8,794 bases of DNA from contig JANXTV010000185.1 of assembly GCA_025352185.1 (NCBI GenBank), forward strand, positions 1-8,794, given 5' to 3'. A program made the translations under genes and the position numbers. Source of the stretch: Oligoflexia bacterium. GTDB lineage: Bacteria; Bdellovibrionota; UBA1018. Under the pieces are notes generated by a model. That model saw only the letters and a list, made by a program, of their open reading frames with translations. It was not told where the DNA came from and ran no database searches. Every line of letters begins with the position of its first letter. Position 1 is the first letter of the stretch. This document shows, one piece after another, positions 1 through 7,335 of this stretch.

Positions 1-773
1 CGACGTTTCAGCGGATCCAGTTCACACCGGACCTTCTCCCGGCCGACCTCGTCGGGACGATGATTTTTAATCCGAAGAGTGGAGAATTTACTCCGAAGAA
101 GGGACCGGTATTCGCAAATCTGGTCCTCGCGGACGAAATAAATCGCGCACCCGCGAAAGTTCAGAGCGCGCTCCTCGAAGCAATGGGTGAACAACAGGTG
201 ACGATCGGTGAAGTCACGTATCCGCTCGAAGCGCCGTTCATTGTACTCGCGACGCAGAATCCGATCGAACAGGAAGGGACCTATCCGCTTCCGGAAGCCC
301 AGTTGGATCGTTTCCTCTTTAAGGTACGCGTTGGTTATCCGAACATTACCGAAGAAAAAAGCATCTTAAACCGGATGTCGGGTGTGGGTTATTCGAAGGC
401 CCGAAAGATTTGTCATCCGGCAACGATCCTCGAAGCGCGGGAGCTCTGTTCCCGGATCTACATGGACGAGAAGATTAAGGACTATATCCTCGCTCTCGTC
501 TTTGCGACTCGGTTCCCCGAGAAGCACGGACTCGAGAGCCTAAAATCGTATATTTCGGTCGGAGCCTCGCCGCGGGCGACGATTTCGCTCGCCCGGGCGG
601 CGCGTGCCAGTGCCTTCATTAAGCACCGGGGGTTCGTCACTCCGGAAGATGTGAAGACCGTTGCTTACGACGTTTTACGCCACCGAATTATTCTTTCGTT
701 CGAGGCCGAAGCCGAAGGCATCGACTCCGAAACCATCGTGAAGCGGATTCTCGAACAGATCGAAGTACCTTAA
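1..773 (+). CDS. moxR: MoxR-family AAA+ ATPase, 5'-truncated by window edge
   Basis: This is the C-terminal 256 residues of a MoxR AAA+ ATPase; the family is usually about 310-340 residues. Reading is open from base 3 in the frame ending at TAA 771-773, and the ATG at 60 is internal, because the residues before it (TFQRIQFTPDLLPADLVGT) are typical MoxR sequence. Visible parts, numbered from base 3, are Walker B with LADEINRA (D44, E45), the sensor-1 region ATQNP, the conserved EGTYPLPEAQLDRF segment, and sensor 2 in GASPRA, followed by the helical lid. Walker A is off the left edge. MoxR proteins are cytoplasmic ATP-driven remodelers that work with VWA-domain partners, and three of those follow here. 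The stop overlaps the next start as TAATG. The family call is secure; the client is unknown. Confidence 0.96.
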   Translation, partial: TFQRIQFTPDLLPADLVGTMIFNPKSGEFTPKKGPVFANLVLADEINRAPAKVQSALLEAMGEQQVTIGEVTYPLEAPFIVLATQNPIEQEGTYPLPEAQLDRFLFKVRVGYPNITEEKSILNRMSGVGYSKARKICHPATILEARELCSRIYMDEKIKDYILALVFATRFPEKHGLESLKSYISVGASPRATISLARAARASAFIKHRGFVTPEDVKTVAYDVLRHRIILSFEAEAEGIDSETIVKRILEQIEVP

Positions 774-1654
774 TGCTTTCCGAGGAGCTTCGCAAAAAAG
801 TGAAGTTAATCGAGATCACCACGAAGCGGGTGATTGACGACGTCATGAGCGGCGGCTACCGCAGCCATTTCAAGGGCCAAGGCATGCAGTTCGCCGAGCA
901 CCGCGTCTACGTCGCGGGCGACGATGTACGGCACATCGATTGGAAAGTCAGCGCCCGCACCCGGGAACCCCTCGTTAAAAAGTTTGAGGAAGAGCGCGAG
1001 CTGAATGTTCTATTCGTCGTCGACTTCTCGGGATCGGGTGGATTTGGTTCCCGGAAAACGACGAAGCGAGAGGCTAGCGCGGAAATCGCGGCCCTACTCG
1101 CCACCGCGGCCGAACGAATCGGCGATAAGACGGGGTTAATTCTTTTTGCGGGAGCGATCGAAAAGCGGGTAGCCCCGAAGCGGGGAAAATCCCATTTGCT
1201 CCGAATCGTGCGCGATATTCTCGGTACGGAGCCGAAATCCAAGGGGACGAATCTTCGCGGGGCGCTCGAGACGGCAACCCGAATCATGAAGCATCACGGA
1301 ATCGTCTTCGTGATTTCGGATTTTATGGCGACTGACTACGAGACTTCGCTGAAACGACTCGCCCGGAAAAATGAAGTGGTGGCCGTACGGGTGAGTGATC
1401 TCCACGAATGGGAAATTCCGAATATCGGAAGTATCGCCGTCGTCGATCCCGAAACGGGAGAAGAGGGGATCGTCGATCCCCGTTCCTATCGGTTTAAAAA
1501 TTGGTTTGAGAAATATCGGAAAGATATCGACGGACGCTTTAAAAATGCGTGCCGGGGTGCCGGCGTCGAAATCTTACCTATCGAGACTCGGGAGGATCAT
1601 GTCCAAGCAGTGGTTCGCTTTTTTCAAGCGCGCCATCGCGTGCGTCGCGGTTAG
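773..1654 (+). CDS. DUF58 family VWA-like protein of the Bat operon
   Basis: This 293-residue DUF58 protein is of normal length for the family. The hallmark block lies at about residues 42-76 and includes GDDVRHIDWKVSARTR followed by VKKFEEERE. A von Willebrand A-like fold follows, with a complete-looking MIDAS: DFSGS (D84, S86, S88), T159 in GTNLRGAL, and D183 in FVISDF. There is no signal peptide or membrane segment, so it is probably cytoplasmic and a likely direct partner of the MoxR ATPase encoded just upstream. The ATG at 773 shares its A with the upstream TAA (TAATG) and I see no good Shine-Dalgarno, which suggests translation by coupling. Its last 56 bases also encode the signal peptide of the next gene. 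The exact biochemical role of DUF58 proteins is not established. Confidence 0.95.
   Translation: MLSEELRKKVKLIEITTKRVIDDVMSGGYRSHFKGQGMQFAEHRVYVAGDDVRHIDWKVSARTREPLVKKFEEERELNVLFVVDFSGSGGFGSRKTTKREASAEIAALLATAAERIGDKTGLILFAGAIEKRVAPKRGKSHLLRIVRDILGTEPKSKGTNLRGALETATRIMKHHGIVFVISDFMATDYETSLKRLARKNEVVAVRVSDLHEWEIPNIGSIAVVDPETGEEGIVDPRSYRFKNWFEKYRKDIDGRFKNACRGAGVEILPIETREDHVQAVVRFFQARHRVRRG
1590..1596 (+). promoter_or_regulatory. Shine-Dalgarno of the mini-BatD gene
   Basis: GGGAGGA lies two bases before the ATG at 1599, inside the DUF58 coding region. The spacing is shorter than ideal, but it is the only strong purine tract here. It supports 1599 as the start, because the protein then begins with a clean signal peptide. 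Confidence 0.6.
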
Positions 1655-2573
1655 CGCGTTTTTCGCGCTCCCGACGTCAGCGGCGGAAAAATCCGGCGCG
1701 AAGGTATTGCCTTCGCTGCCCACAGTCTCGTTTGCCTTTTCTCAGAAAGCCGATCGTCCTACTCGAGTGGGTGACGCGATTTCTTATTCCTTGCAGGGCG
1801 GGGATCCCCACTGGCAAATCGATCCGAAGGTCGGGTCCCTGAAAGAAGGATTTCTGTTTCGGCCGGGGAAGCTTTTCATCCCACTCGTGGCCGGGAAGTA
1901 CCAGGTTCCGGCACTTCCGGTCGTCGACGAATCCGGTACCGTCGTTGCGATGACGGATCCCACAGAAATCGAGGCGAAAAGTAATTTAAAGGACACCGAT
2001 GGGAAGGGCGAGCCGCCGAAGCCAGAACCGGCGTTGGGACCCCTCGGGCTTCCGTTTCCGCTCTGGATTCAGTCGGCGGTCGGATTCACTTTATTAGGTG
2101 TGGTGCTCGTCGCTGGATTTTTCCTCATTCGTGCCATTAAACGACGAGCGGCTAAGGCACTTAAAGCGATGTTACCGAAGAAGCCGTATGACGTTGCGGC
2201 ACTCGATCGACTCGACGGATTATTGAAGCAGGGAATGTTAGAAAAGGGCCAGTTTAAGCCCTTTGCCTTCGGTATTTCCGAGACCTTGAAGTTCTATCTC
2301 GCCGAACGATTCCAGTTTGATGCGCAGGAAAGCACGACCTCGGAACTGATGGCCCTCCTCCGGGAACGTTCGGGAACTCCCGGCCTGAACGAAAGTGTGA
2401 TCCGCAGAATAGATACTCTCTTTAACGTTCTCGACCCGATAAAGTTCGCGAATATTGTTCCGAGCGCCGACGAAGCTCGGTCCCTTCTGAAAGATGCTCG
2501 GGATCTCGTGACGTCGACCCGTAAGGTCGCGGCGGTCGCACCAGCGAGTGCGGAAAGGCGGGTGAGTTCGTGA
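1599..2573 (+). CDS. BatD-like membrane protein, short form (signal peptide, periplasmic domain, TM, helical tail)
   Basis: This 324-residue protein starts at ATG 1599. The same frame is open upstream to 1395, but only 1599 gives a Shine-Dalgarno and a proper signal peptide (positive MSKQWFAFFKR, hydrophobic core, TSAA near residue 28). Residues 30-130 look like a beta-rich periplasmic domain, with AGKYQVPAL resembling AGDYTLPAV in BatD. Residues 137-153 are a proline-rich linker, 156-178 a transmembrane helix followed by KRR, and 180-324 a cytoplasmic helical domain. That tail (LKFYLAERFQFDAQESTTSEL) has the pattern of the BatD C-terminal tail, so I read it as a truncated BatD paralogue; the DUF4381-like Bat-operon proteins are an alternative label. 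It overlaps DUF58 by 56 bases and ends in a GTGA overlap with batA. Its function is unknown beyond being a likely membrane component of the Bat complex. Confidence 0.82.
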   Translation: MSKQWFAFFKRAIACVAVSAFFALPTSAAEKSGAKVLPSLPTVSFAFSQKADRPTRVGDAISYSLQGGDPHWQIDPKVGSLKEGFLFRPGKLFIPLVAGKYQVPALPVVDESGTVVAMTDPTEIEAKSNLKDTDGKGEPPKPEPALGPLGLPFPLWIQSAVGFTLLGVVLVAGFFLIRAIKRRAAKALKAMLPKKPYDVAALDRLDGLLKQGMLEKGQFKPFAFGISETLKFYLAERFQFDAQESTTSELMALLRERSGTPGLNESVIRRIDTLFNVLDPIKFANIVPSADEARSLLKDARDLVTSTRKVAAVAPASAERRVSS

Positions 2574-3553
2574 AATTCGCCTATCCATTCGCGCTCGCTC
2601 TCATCCTCCTTTTACCGATCTTTCACGTCTTTTGGCGGAAGCGGAATCAGCCGCCGCGGGTTCGATTTTCGATTCCGATTCCCGTATCCGTGCGGCGCTT
2701 CGATCCGACCCGGATTCTGCTGTTCCTGCGTTATGCGGCCCTGGTTTTTGCGATCGTGGCATTCGCCCGGCCCCAGGAGAGCCACCGCTCGACCCAGCGG
2801 CAGGTGTCGGGAGTCGATCTCATGATGGTTCTCGATACCTCGGCCTCGATGAATATCGAAGATCTTGCGGAAGAGTCGCGCATGACGACGGCGAAACGCA
2901 CGATTGAAAACTTCATTAAGCGGCGTAATGACGACCGAATCGGCTACCTCATTTTTTCGGGTGAAGCCCTCACCCTCGTGCCCCCAACCCTCGATTACGG
3001 GCTTATTCTCCGTGAGGTGGCGCGCACCGATACCGGTATGGTGAAAGACGGGACCGCCATTGGCGACGGACTCGCGGTATCCGTCGGCCGGTTGAAAAAT
3101 TCGAAGGCGAAGAGCCGCGTGATTATTCTCCTCACCGACGGAGAGAATAACGTCGGCCAAGTCGATCCTTTAACGGCGGGTGATCTCGCGGCGGGCTTCG
3201 GAATTAAAGTCTATACGATTGCGATCGGAAAAGAAGGTCGGGTCCGGATGCCGATTCGACGTCGTGGAATGCTCGGTGAAACGGTCACGACCTACCAGTG
3301 GTTCGATAACCAGCTGAACCCCGATCTCCTGAAGCAAATCGCGAAGGCGACCGACGGAAAGTTCTACCGCGTCGAGGACCGCGCGGGACTCGAGGAAGTT
3401 TTCCACGATATCGATCGACTCGAAAAATCCGAAATTAAGGTGAACGAGAAAATTCAGTACGACGAACTCTTCGGAAAACCGCTCCTCGTGGCCCTGTTAC
3501 TGCTCGGACTCGAACGGATCCTCGCCCGCCTTTGGTGGAGGGTCTACCCGTGA
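2570..3553 (+). CDS. batA: BatA, membrane-anchored VWA-domain protein
   Basis: This 327-residue protein is of normal BatA length. Hydrophobic segments at about residues 6-20 and 49-64 are separated by an Arg-rich loop (WRKRNQPPRVR). A VWA domain follows at about 82-285, then a C-terminal helix at about 304-318 ending in LARLWWRVYP. The MIDAS is complete: DTSAS (D89, S91, S93), T162 in DGTAIGDGL, and D190 in LLTDGENN, so metal-dependent ligand binding is expected. The positive-inside rule puts the Arg-rich loop in the cytoplasm and the VWA domain in the periplasm; this is my inference. It starts with GTG at 2570, sharing GTGA with the upstream stop, and has only a weak purine tract (GGTGAG), which suggests translational coupling. 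In several bacteria Bat genes are linked to stress tolerance, but the mechanism is unresolved. Confidence 0.94.
   Translation: MKFAYPFALALILLLPIFHVFWRKRNQPPRVRFSIPIPVSVRRFDPTRILLFLRYAALVFAIVAFARPQESHRSTQRQVSGVDLMMVLDTSASMNIEDLAEESRMTTAKRTIENFIKRRNDDRIGYLIFSGEALTLVPPTLDYGLILREVARTDTGMVKDGTAIGDGLAVSVGRLKNSKAKSRVIILLTDGENNVGQVDPLTAGDLAAGFGIKVYTIAIGKEGRVRMPIRRRGMLGETVTTYQWFDNQLNPDLLKQIAKATDGKFYRVEDRAGLEEVFHDIDRLEKSEIKVNEKIQYDELFGKPLLVALLLLGLERILARLWWRVYP
3537..3542 (+). promoter_or_regulatory. Shine-Dalgarno that fixes the batB start
   Basis: GGAGGG ends seven bases before GTG 3550. This favours GTG 3550 over the in-frame TTG at 3532, which lies upstream of the site, and over ATG 3559. Confidence 0.75.
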
Positions 3554-5388
3554 AGCTCATGGGCATTTTCTTCTTTTATCCGAAATGGCTCTACGCCTGT
3601 GCGTTCATACCGCTCGTCTACATCCTCGGGCGGGCGTTCATCACGCGTCGTAAAGAGCGATTTAAGATATTTGCCGACGAAGCAATCTGGTCCCGCATTG
3701 CACCGGAACTCGACTGGGACTTATCGAAGAAGAAACTCCTCGTTTGGTCCGCCGCGACGCTCTTTATCTTGCTTGCGGCGGCTCGACCGCAGTGGGGAGA
3801 GACGGAGGAAGTCTTGAAGACCACCGGCCTCGACCTGATGGTCGTGGTCGACGTTTCCCAAAGTATGCTCGCCGAGGATGTCGTTCCCAGCCGACTGAAG
3901 AAAACTCAGCATTTCATTCGCAGGCTCCTCGAGCGTACGGCGGGCGACCGGGTGGGGCTCGTTGCTTTCGCCGGGAATAGCGTCCTCCTATCACCGCTTA
4001 CGACCGATCTCGATTACGTAGCCGAAACGACCGATAATCTTACGACCGACAGTGTGACGGCCCAGGGTACCGATATCGGAGCGGGACTAGAAACGGCGCT
4101 GAAAGCGCTCGAGCGTGGCGCGGAAGATAATTCCAGTAAGGATAGTCAGATCCCCGTGAGTCGTTCGATCATCCTGATATCGGATGGAGAAGATAATGAG
4201 GATCAGATTAAAGCGGCCGTCGACCGACTAAAAAAGGAAAATCTCAGGCTTTACGTTTTCGGAGTCGGAACGGAAAAGGGTGGACCGATCCCGATTCGAA
4301 ATCCCGAAGGGCAGTCGGTCGGTTTTAAGCGAGATCGATCGGGGCAAACCGTCGTCACTAAGTTTAATCCCTCTTCTCTCCAGAAATTAGCCTCGGATTC
4401 GGGCGGAAAGTTTTGGGCAATTACCCCTTCTGAAAACGAACTCGACGACTTAGCTTCGGATCTGGGCGCCCTTTCGCGAGGTGAATTTGCGGAAAAGAAG
4501 ATCACCATTCGAAAAGAGCGGTTCCAGTGGCCACTGGGTATCGCGCTCGCCCTTTTCTTTCTAGAGCTCGCTCTTCCCTCGCGCCGGATCGCAGCGCGCA
4601 CGGTTACGGCCCTCGTGATGGTCGGGTTGGGGGTCTTTACCTTTTCGCCCTCCGCGTCCGCGGATGATTTTCAGGCTTACCGGGAAAATCAAAAGGCGTT
4701 GAAGGCGTTTAATGAGGACCGAGTGAGTGAAGCGAAAGAACTGTTCGGGAACGCCCAGGTCGAGGACCCTCGTTCGACTGAACTCCGATTTAATCAAGGA
4801 GCGATCCATTTGAAAGAGGAGAAGTGGGACGACGCCTCGAAAGTTTTCCAGGAAACGGCCGAAAGCGCTAAACGGGCGCAGAAGCCCGACCTTGCGGCAG
4901 GCGCCCTCTATAATCAGGGGATTGCGCGCACTTCGAAGAAGGACCTCGAAGGTGCGGCGGAATCCTACCTCGCGGCGCTGGAACAGAATGCCTTTAATCC
5001 AAATCCCGAGCTCGAGTCGAAAATCCGAAAGAATCTCGAACTCCTCTTCCAAGCGAAGCAGTCGCAGGGAAAAGGTGGGGACAGTAAGGAATCTGATCCG
5101 AATGATGATAAAGGGGATCCGAACGACGATAAAAATAAGTCGGGAAAGAATTCGGGGGATGGAGATCAGGATCAGAAGAAGGATCCGAAAGATGGCGACG
5201 AAAAGGGTAAGAAGCAGCAACCCCAAAAATATAAAGAATCGAACGGAAAACGTGAGTTTAAGTCCCAGAAACTTTCTCCCGAAGACGCGAACCGCGTGAT
5301 GAGCGAACTCGCGCGACGGGAAAAGGATCTTCAGGATAAGATGAAACGTGCAAAGGGGCGGCCGCAACCGCTCGAGAAGGATTGGTAG
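3550..5388 (+). CDS. batB: BatB-BatC fusion: VWA domain plus periplasmic TPR domain
   Basis: This is a 612-residue protein starting at GTG 3550, in a GTGA overlap with the batA stop. The BatB half has membrane helices at about residues 13-30 and 62-78, and a VWA domain at about 93-315 with an intact MIDAS: DVSQS (D101, S103, S105), T174 in GTDIGAGL, and D212 in ILISDGEDN. Another helix follows at about 328-342. After PSRRIAAR comes a hydrophobic run at 351-366 ending in SPSASA, which looks like a signal peptide placed internally. The BatC half then has TPR-like helices at about 373-500, a charged low-complexity linker at 505-565 rich in D, K, G and Q, and a tail with KLSPEDANRVMSEL ending in KDW, as in other Bat TPR proteins. 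VWA-TPR fusions are known elsewhere. I predict that both the VWA and TPR parts are periplasmic. Confidence 0.93.
   Translation: MKLMGIFFFYPKWLYACAFIPLVYILGRAFITRRKERFKIFADEAIWSRIAPELDWDLSKKKLLVWSAATLFILLAAARPQWGETEEVLKTTGLDLMVVVDVSQSMLAEDVVPSRLKKTQHFIRRLLERTAGDRVGLVAFAGNSVLLSPLTTDLDYVAETTDNLTTDSVTAQGTDIGAGLETALKALERGAEDNSSKDSQIPVSRSIILISDGEDNEDQIKAAVDRLKKENLRLYVFGVGTEKGGPIPIRNPEGQSVGFKRDRSGQTVVTKFNPSSLQKLASDSGGKFWAITPSENELDDLASDLGALSRGEFAEKKITIRKERFQWPLGIALALFFLELALPSRRIAARTVTALVMVGLGVFTFSPSASADDFQAYRENQKALKAFNEDRVSEAKELFGNAQVEDPRSTELRFNQGAIHLKEEKWDDASKVFQETAESAKRAQKPDLAAGALYNQGIARTSKKDLEGAAESYLAALEQNAFNPNPELESKIRKNLELLFQAKQSQGKGGDSKESDPNDDKGDPNDDKNKSGKNSGDGDQDQKKDPKDGDEKGKKQQPQKYKESNGKREFKSQKLSPEDANRVMSELARREKDLQDKMKRAKGRPQPLEKDW
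5095..5136 (+). repeat. 21-bp tandem near-repeat in the BatC linker
   Basis: Two consecutive seven-codon units encode DPNDDKG and DPNDDKN, and a degenerate third unit, DPKDGDE, lies further on at 5182-5202. The first two units differ mostly at third positions, so the acidic peptide pattern has been kept while the DNA has drifted. It lies within the charged linker between the TPR region and the conserved C-terminal tail. Confidence 0.7.
5376..5381 (+). promoter_or_regulatory. Shine-Dalgarno of batD
   Basis: GAAGGA ends seven bases before the batD ATG at 5389. It lies inside the last codons of batB, so batD has its own ribosome site in addition to the abutting TAG-ATG junction. Confidence 0.7.
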
Positions 5389-7326
5389 ATGGGTTTCCCT
5401 CGCCTTAAAATCTTCGGCGTTGTTTCCCTTTCGTTGGCTCTATTCACGAGTTCGGCGAGTGCCGTGGAGTTCCGTTCAGAAGTTGATCGGGACGAAATCG
5501 CACAAGACGAATCCGTATCGGTGAAGCTCGTGGTAGAAGCCGACGGAACCGTTCCGGTTGAAACACCCGAATTCAGCGCCCCTAATTTCGAAGAAATCCA
5601 AAACTATCAGGGTTCATTCGTTCAAAGCTATTACGATTCGAACTCTGGAAAGTTCGGCGCGAAATTTACTCGTTCGTTTACTTACGTGCTTCGTCCGAAA
5701 ACCACGGGGCGGCTCGCGATCACGAATATAAAAATTAAAGTCGGCGGGCAGGCCTATACCGCGAATCCCGTGACCGTCGTCGTTACGGGGGGCGGAGGCG
5801 GAACGCCGCCGCCGAACGGATACGGAGGCGCGGGATCCGGACTTCGGGGAGCGGCGAAGAAACCGCGCGGGACGACACTCTTCCTCCGTACGGAAGTTGA
5901 TAAAACGAAGGCGTACCGAGGCCAGCAGATCGTCGTAAACTATTACCTTTATTCACGGGCGCGGAGTTTTAACGCGACGGCGGATCGTTATCCGAATCTG
6001 AATGGATTTCTGAAGGAGGAACTCGACGTACCGGTCCTCCGGGGTCAGCTCACCCCTCAGGAAGTGGTCCTCGACGGCACGGCGTACCGCAGAGTTTTAA
6101 TCGCATCGTTCGCCGCTTATCCCCTGAAAGAGGGGAAACTCACGATCGATCCGATGGAAGTAAAAGCGACTTATATTGAGGAACAGAGAAAGCGGGGAGG
6201 AAACATCGATCCATTCGGTGACGAGGACGATCTGTTTCAACAGTTCTTTCAAAATGGCCAACCGCGTACGGAGAGTCTGCGAAGTGAAACGATTCTGGTC
6301 GACGTTCTTCCCCTCCCCGAAGTGCCCAAGGATCTAAGCTATACCGGCGCGGTCGGAGATTTCGAAGTGATTGCGGCCGTAGACCGCACCGACCTAAAAG
6401 CACACGAAGCACTTTCTCTCACGCTGAAGGTTGAAGGGACCGGAAATCTTTCGAATATCGAAACTCCGAAAATTCCGCTTCCCGATGGGTTTGAGCTTTA
6501 TGAAGCGAAAAGCCAGACGAAGGGAAAAGCCGGAATGGGGGAGAAGATTTTTGAATACCTCCTGATTCCGAGGAAGGCGGGGGACTATACCCTTCCGGCC
6601 GTCGAACTCGGATTTTTCGACCCGAAGAAGAATCAGTACGTGCGGAAATCGACCGAAGCGATTCGGGTTCACGTGAACGAAGGAGATCCGGGCGCGGAAA
6701 ACCAAGCGCCGGCGCGCATGGATCCGTCGAAGGAAATCGCGACTCCCGAGAAGGGGGCAAAACGCGTCTTTGATCTTTTCTCTGGTGATCCGGCGAAGGG
6801 CGGCGAGGCCCGGGCCTCGACCTTCCGCGCGTTGGGAACTCACCGGAATTCGATTCTGGGTGGCCTCGGAGTTCTGTTTGCGCTCGGACTGATCCTCGCC
6901 TTCCGGGGTCGGATATTTGCCGCCGTTCGGGCCCTGGGTGCCGGCGCACGTAAACGAAATCAATTGGACCGGGAATGGTCGAAGGTCCGACGCCAGGCAG
7001 AAGAGGCACAGCGTCTACCTTTCCCAGAAATTTTAAGCTGTTTTGACTTTTTAGAGCTGAGGCTTGAAGAGGCTCTATCTGATCGATTTGGGGTGACTGC
7101 CCGGGGACTCACTCGGACCGAACTGAAAGAGACCCTTGTCGATTCGGGTAAAATCCCCGAGAATCTGTGGCAGCGGGTCTCCGCGCTGTTAGAGTTCACG
7201 GAAACGATGCGTTTTGCCAGCCAGGCGGGCGCCGTTTCGGAAGAGCGAGCGAGGGGCGAATTAAAGAAGTGGATCGCTGAGTGCGAGCAGATCCTTAAAA
7301 GCTTGGGGCCGAAAACCTCCGGTTAA
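5389..7326 (+). CDS. batD: BatD, periplasmic oxygen-tolerance-type protein with membrane anchor
   Basis: This is a 645-residue BatD protein. It has a signal peptide at residues 1-25 (MGFPRLK, hydrophobic core, SSASA before VEF). A long beta-rich periplasmic region spans about 26-430, as repeated Ig-like units beginning with patterns such as FRSEVDRDEIAQDESVSVKL and LRTEVDKTKAYRGQQIVV. A Gly/Pro-rich linker lies at about 134-156 and an acidic insert near 272-290 (NIDPFGDEDDLFQQFF). A transmembrane helix at about 488-506 is followed by a cytoplasmic helical domain at about 520-640. It is probably a periplasmic scaffold for the BatA and BatB VWA domains; that role is inferred from operon context. 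Its ATG directly follows the batB TAG. The cytoplasmic tail shares its residue pattern with the short BatD-like protein at 1599-2573. Confidence 0.94.
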   Translation: MGFPRLKIFGVVSLSLALFTSSASAVEFRSEVDRDEIAQDESVSVKLVVEADGTVPVETPEFSAPNFEEIQNYQGSFVQSYYDSNSGKFGAKFTRSFTYVLRPKTTGRLAITNIKIKVGGQAYTANPVTVVVTGGGGGTPPPNGYGGAGSGLRGAAKKPRGTTLFLRTEVDKTKAYRGQQIVVNYYLYSRARSFNATADRYPNLNGFLKEELDVPVLRGQLTPQEVVLDGTAYRRVLIASFAAYPLKEGKLTIDPMEVKATYIEEQRKRGGNIDPFGDEDDLFQQFFQNGQPRTESLRSETILVDVLPLPEVPKDLSYTGAVGDFEVIAAVDRTDLKAHEALSLTLKVEGTGNLSNIETPKIPLPDGFELYEAKSQTKGKAGMGEKIFEYLLIPRKAGDYTLPAVELGFFDPKKNQYVRKSTEAIRVHVNEGDPGAENQAPARMDPSKEIATPEKGAKRVFDLFSGDPAKGGEARASTFRALGTHRNSILGGLGVLFALGLILAFRGRIFAAVRALGAGARKRNQLDREWSKVRRQAEEAQRLPFPEILSCFDFLELRLEEALSDRFGVTARGLTRTELKETLVDSGKIPENLWQRVSALLEFTETMRFASQAGAVSEERARGELKKWIAECEQILKSLGPKTSG

Positions 7327-7335
7327 TTCGAAAAA

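Noticed and set aside
1395..1598. Longer version of the mini-BatD protein starting at 1395
   Set aside because: The extra 68 residues are out-of-frame DUF58 sequence and would bury the signal peptide inside the protein. ATG 1599 has a Shine-Dalgarno and a clean signal peptide.
3532..3549. TTG start for batB at 3532
   Set aside because: GTG 3550 has GGAGGG at the proper distance and repeats the GTGA overlap seen at the batA start. The TTG lies upstream of that Shine-Dalgarno.
4561..5367. A 268-codon minus-strand open frame opposite the BatC half
   Set aside because: Its Leu/Ile/Arg/Phe-rich sequence mirrors the Asp/Lys/Glu-rich linker on the plus strand, and it has no start context or domain of its own.
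1..5388. Reading the MoxR-VWA genes as a defence or conflict system
   Set aside because: MoxR-VWA pairs occur in such systems, but the DUF58, BatA, BatB/TPR and BatD set with signal peptides and membrane anchors is the classical Bat operon, and there are no effector or mobile-element genes nearby.
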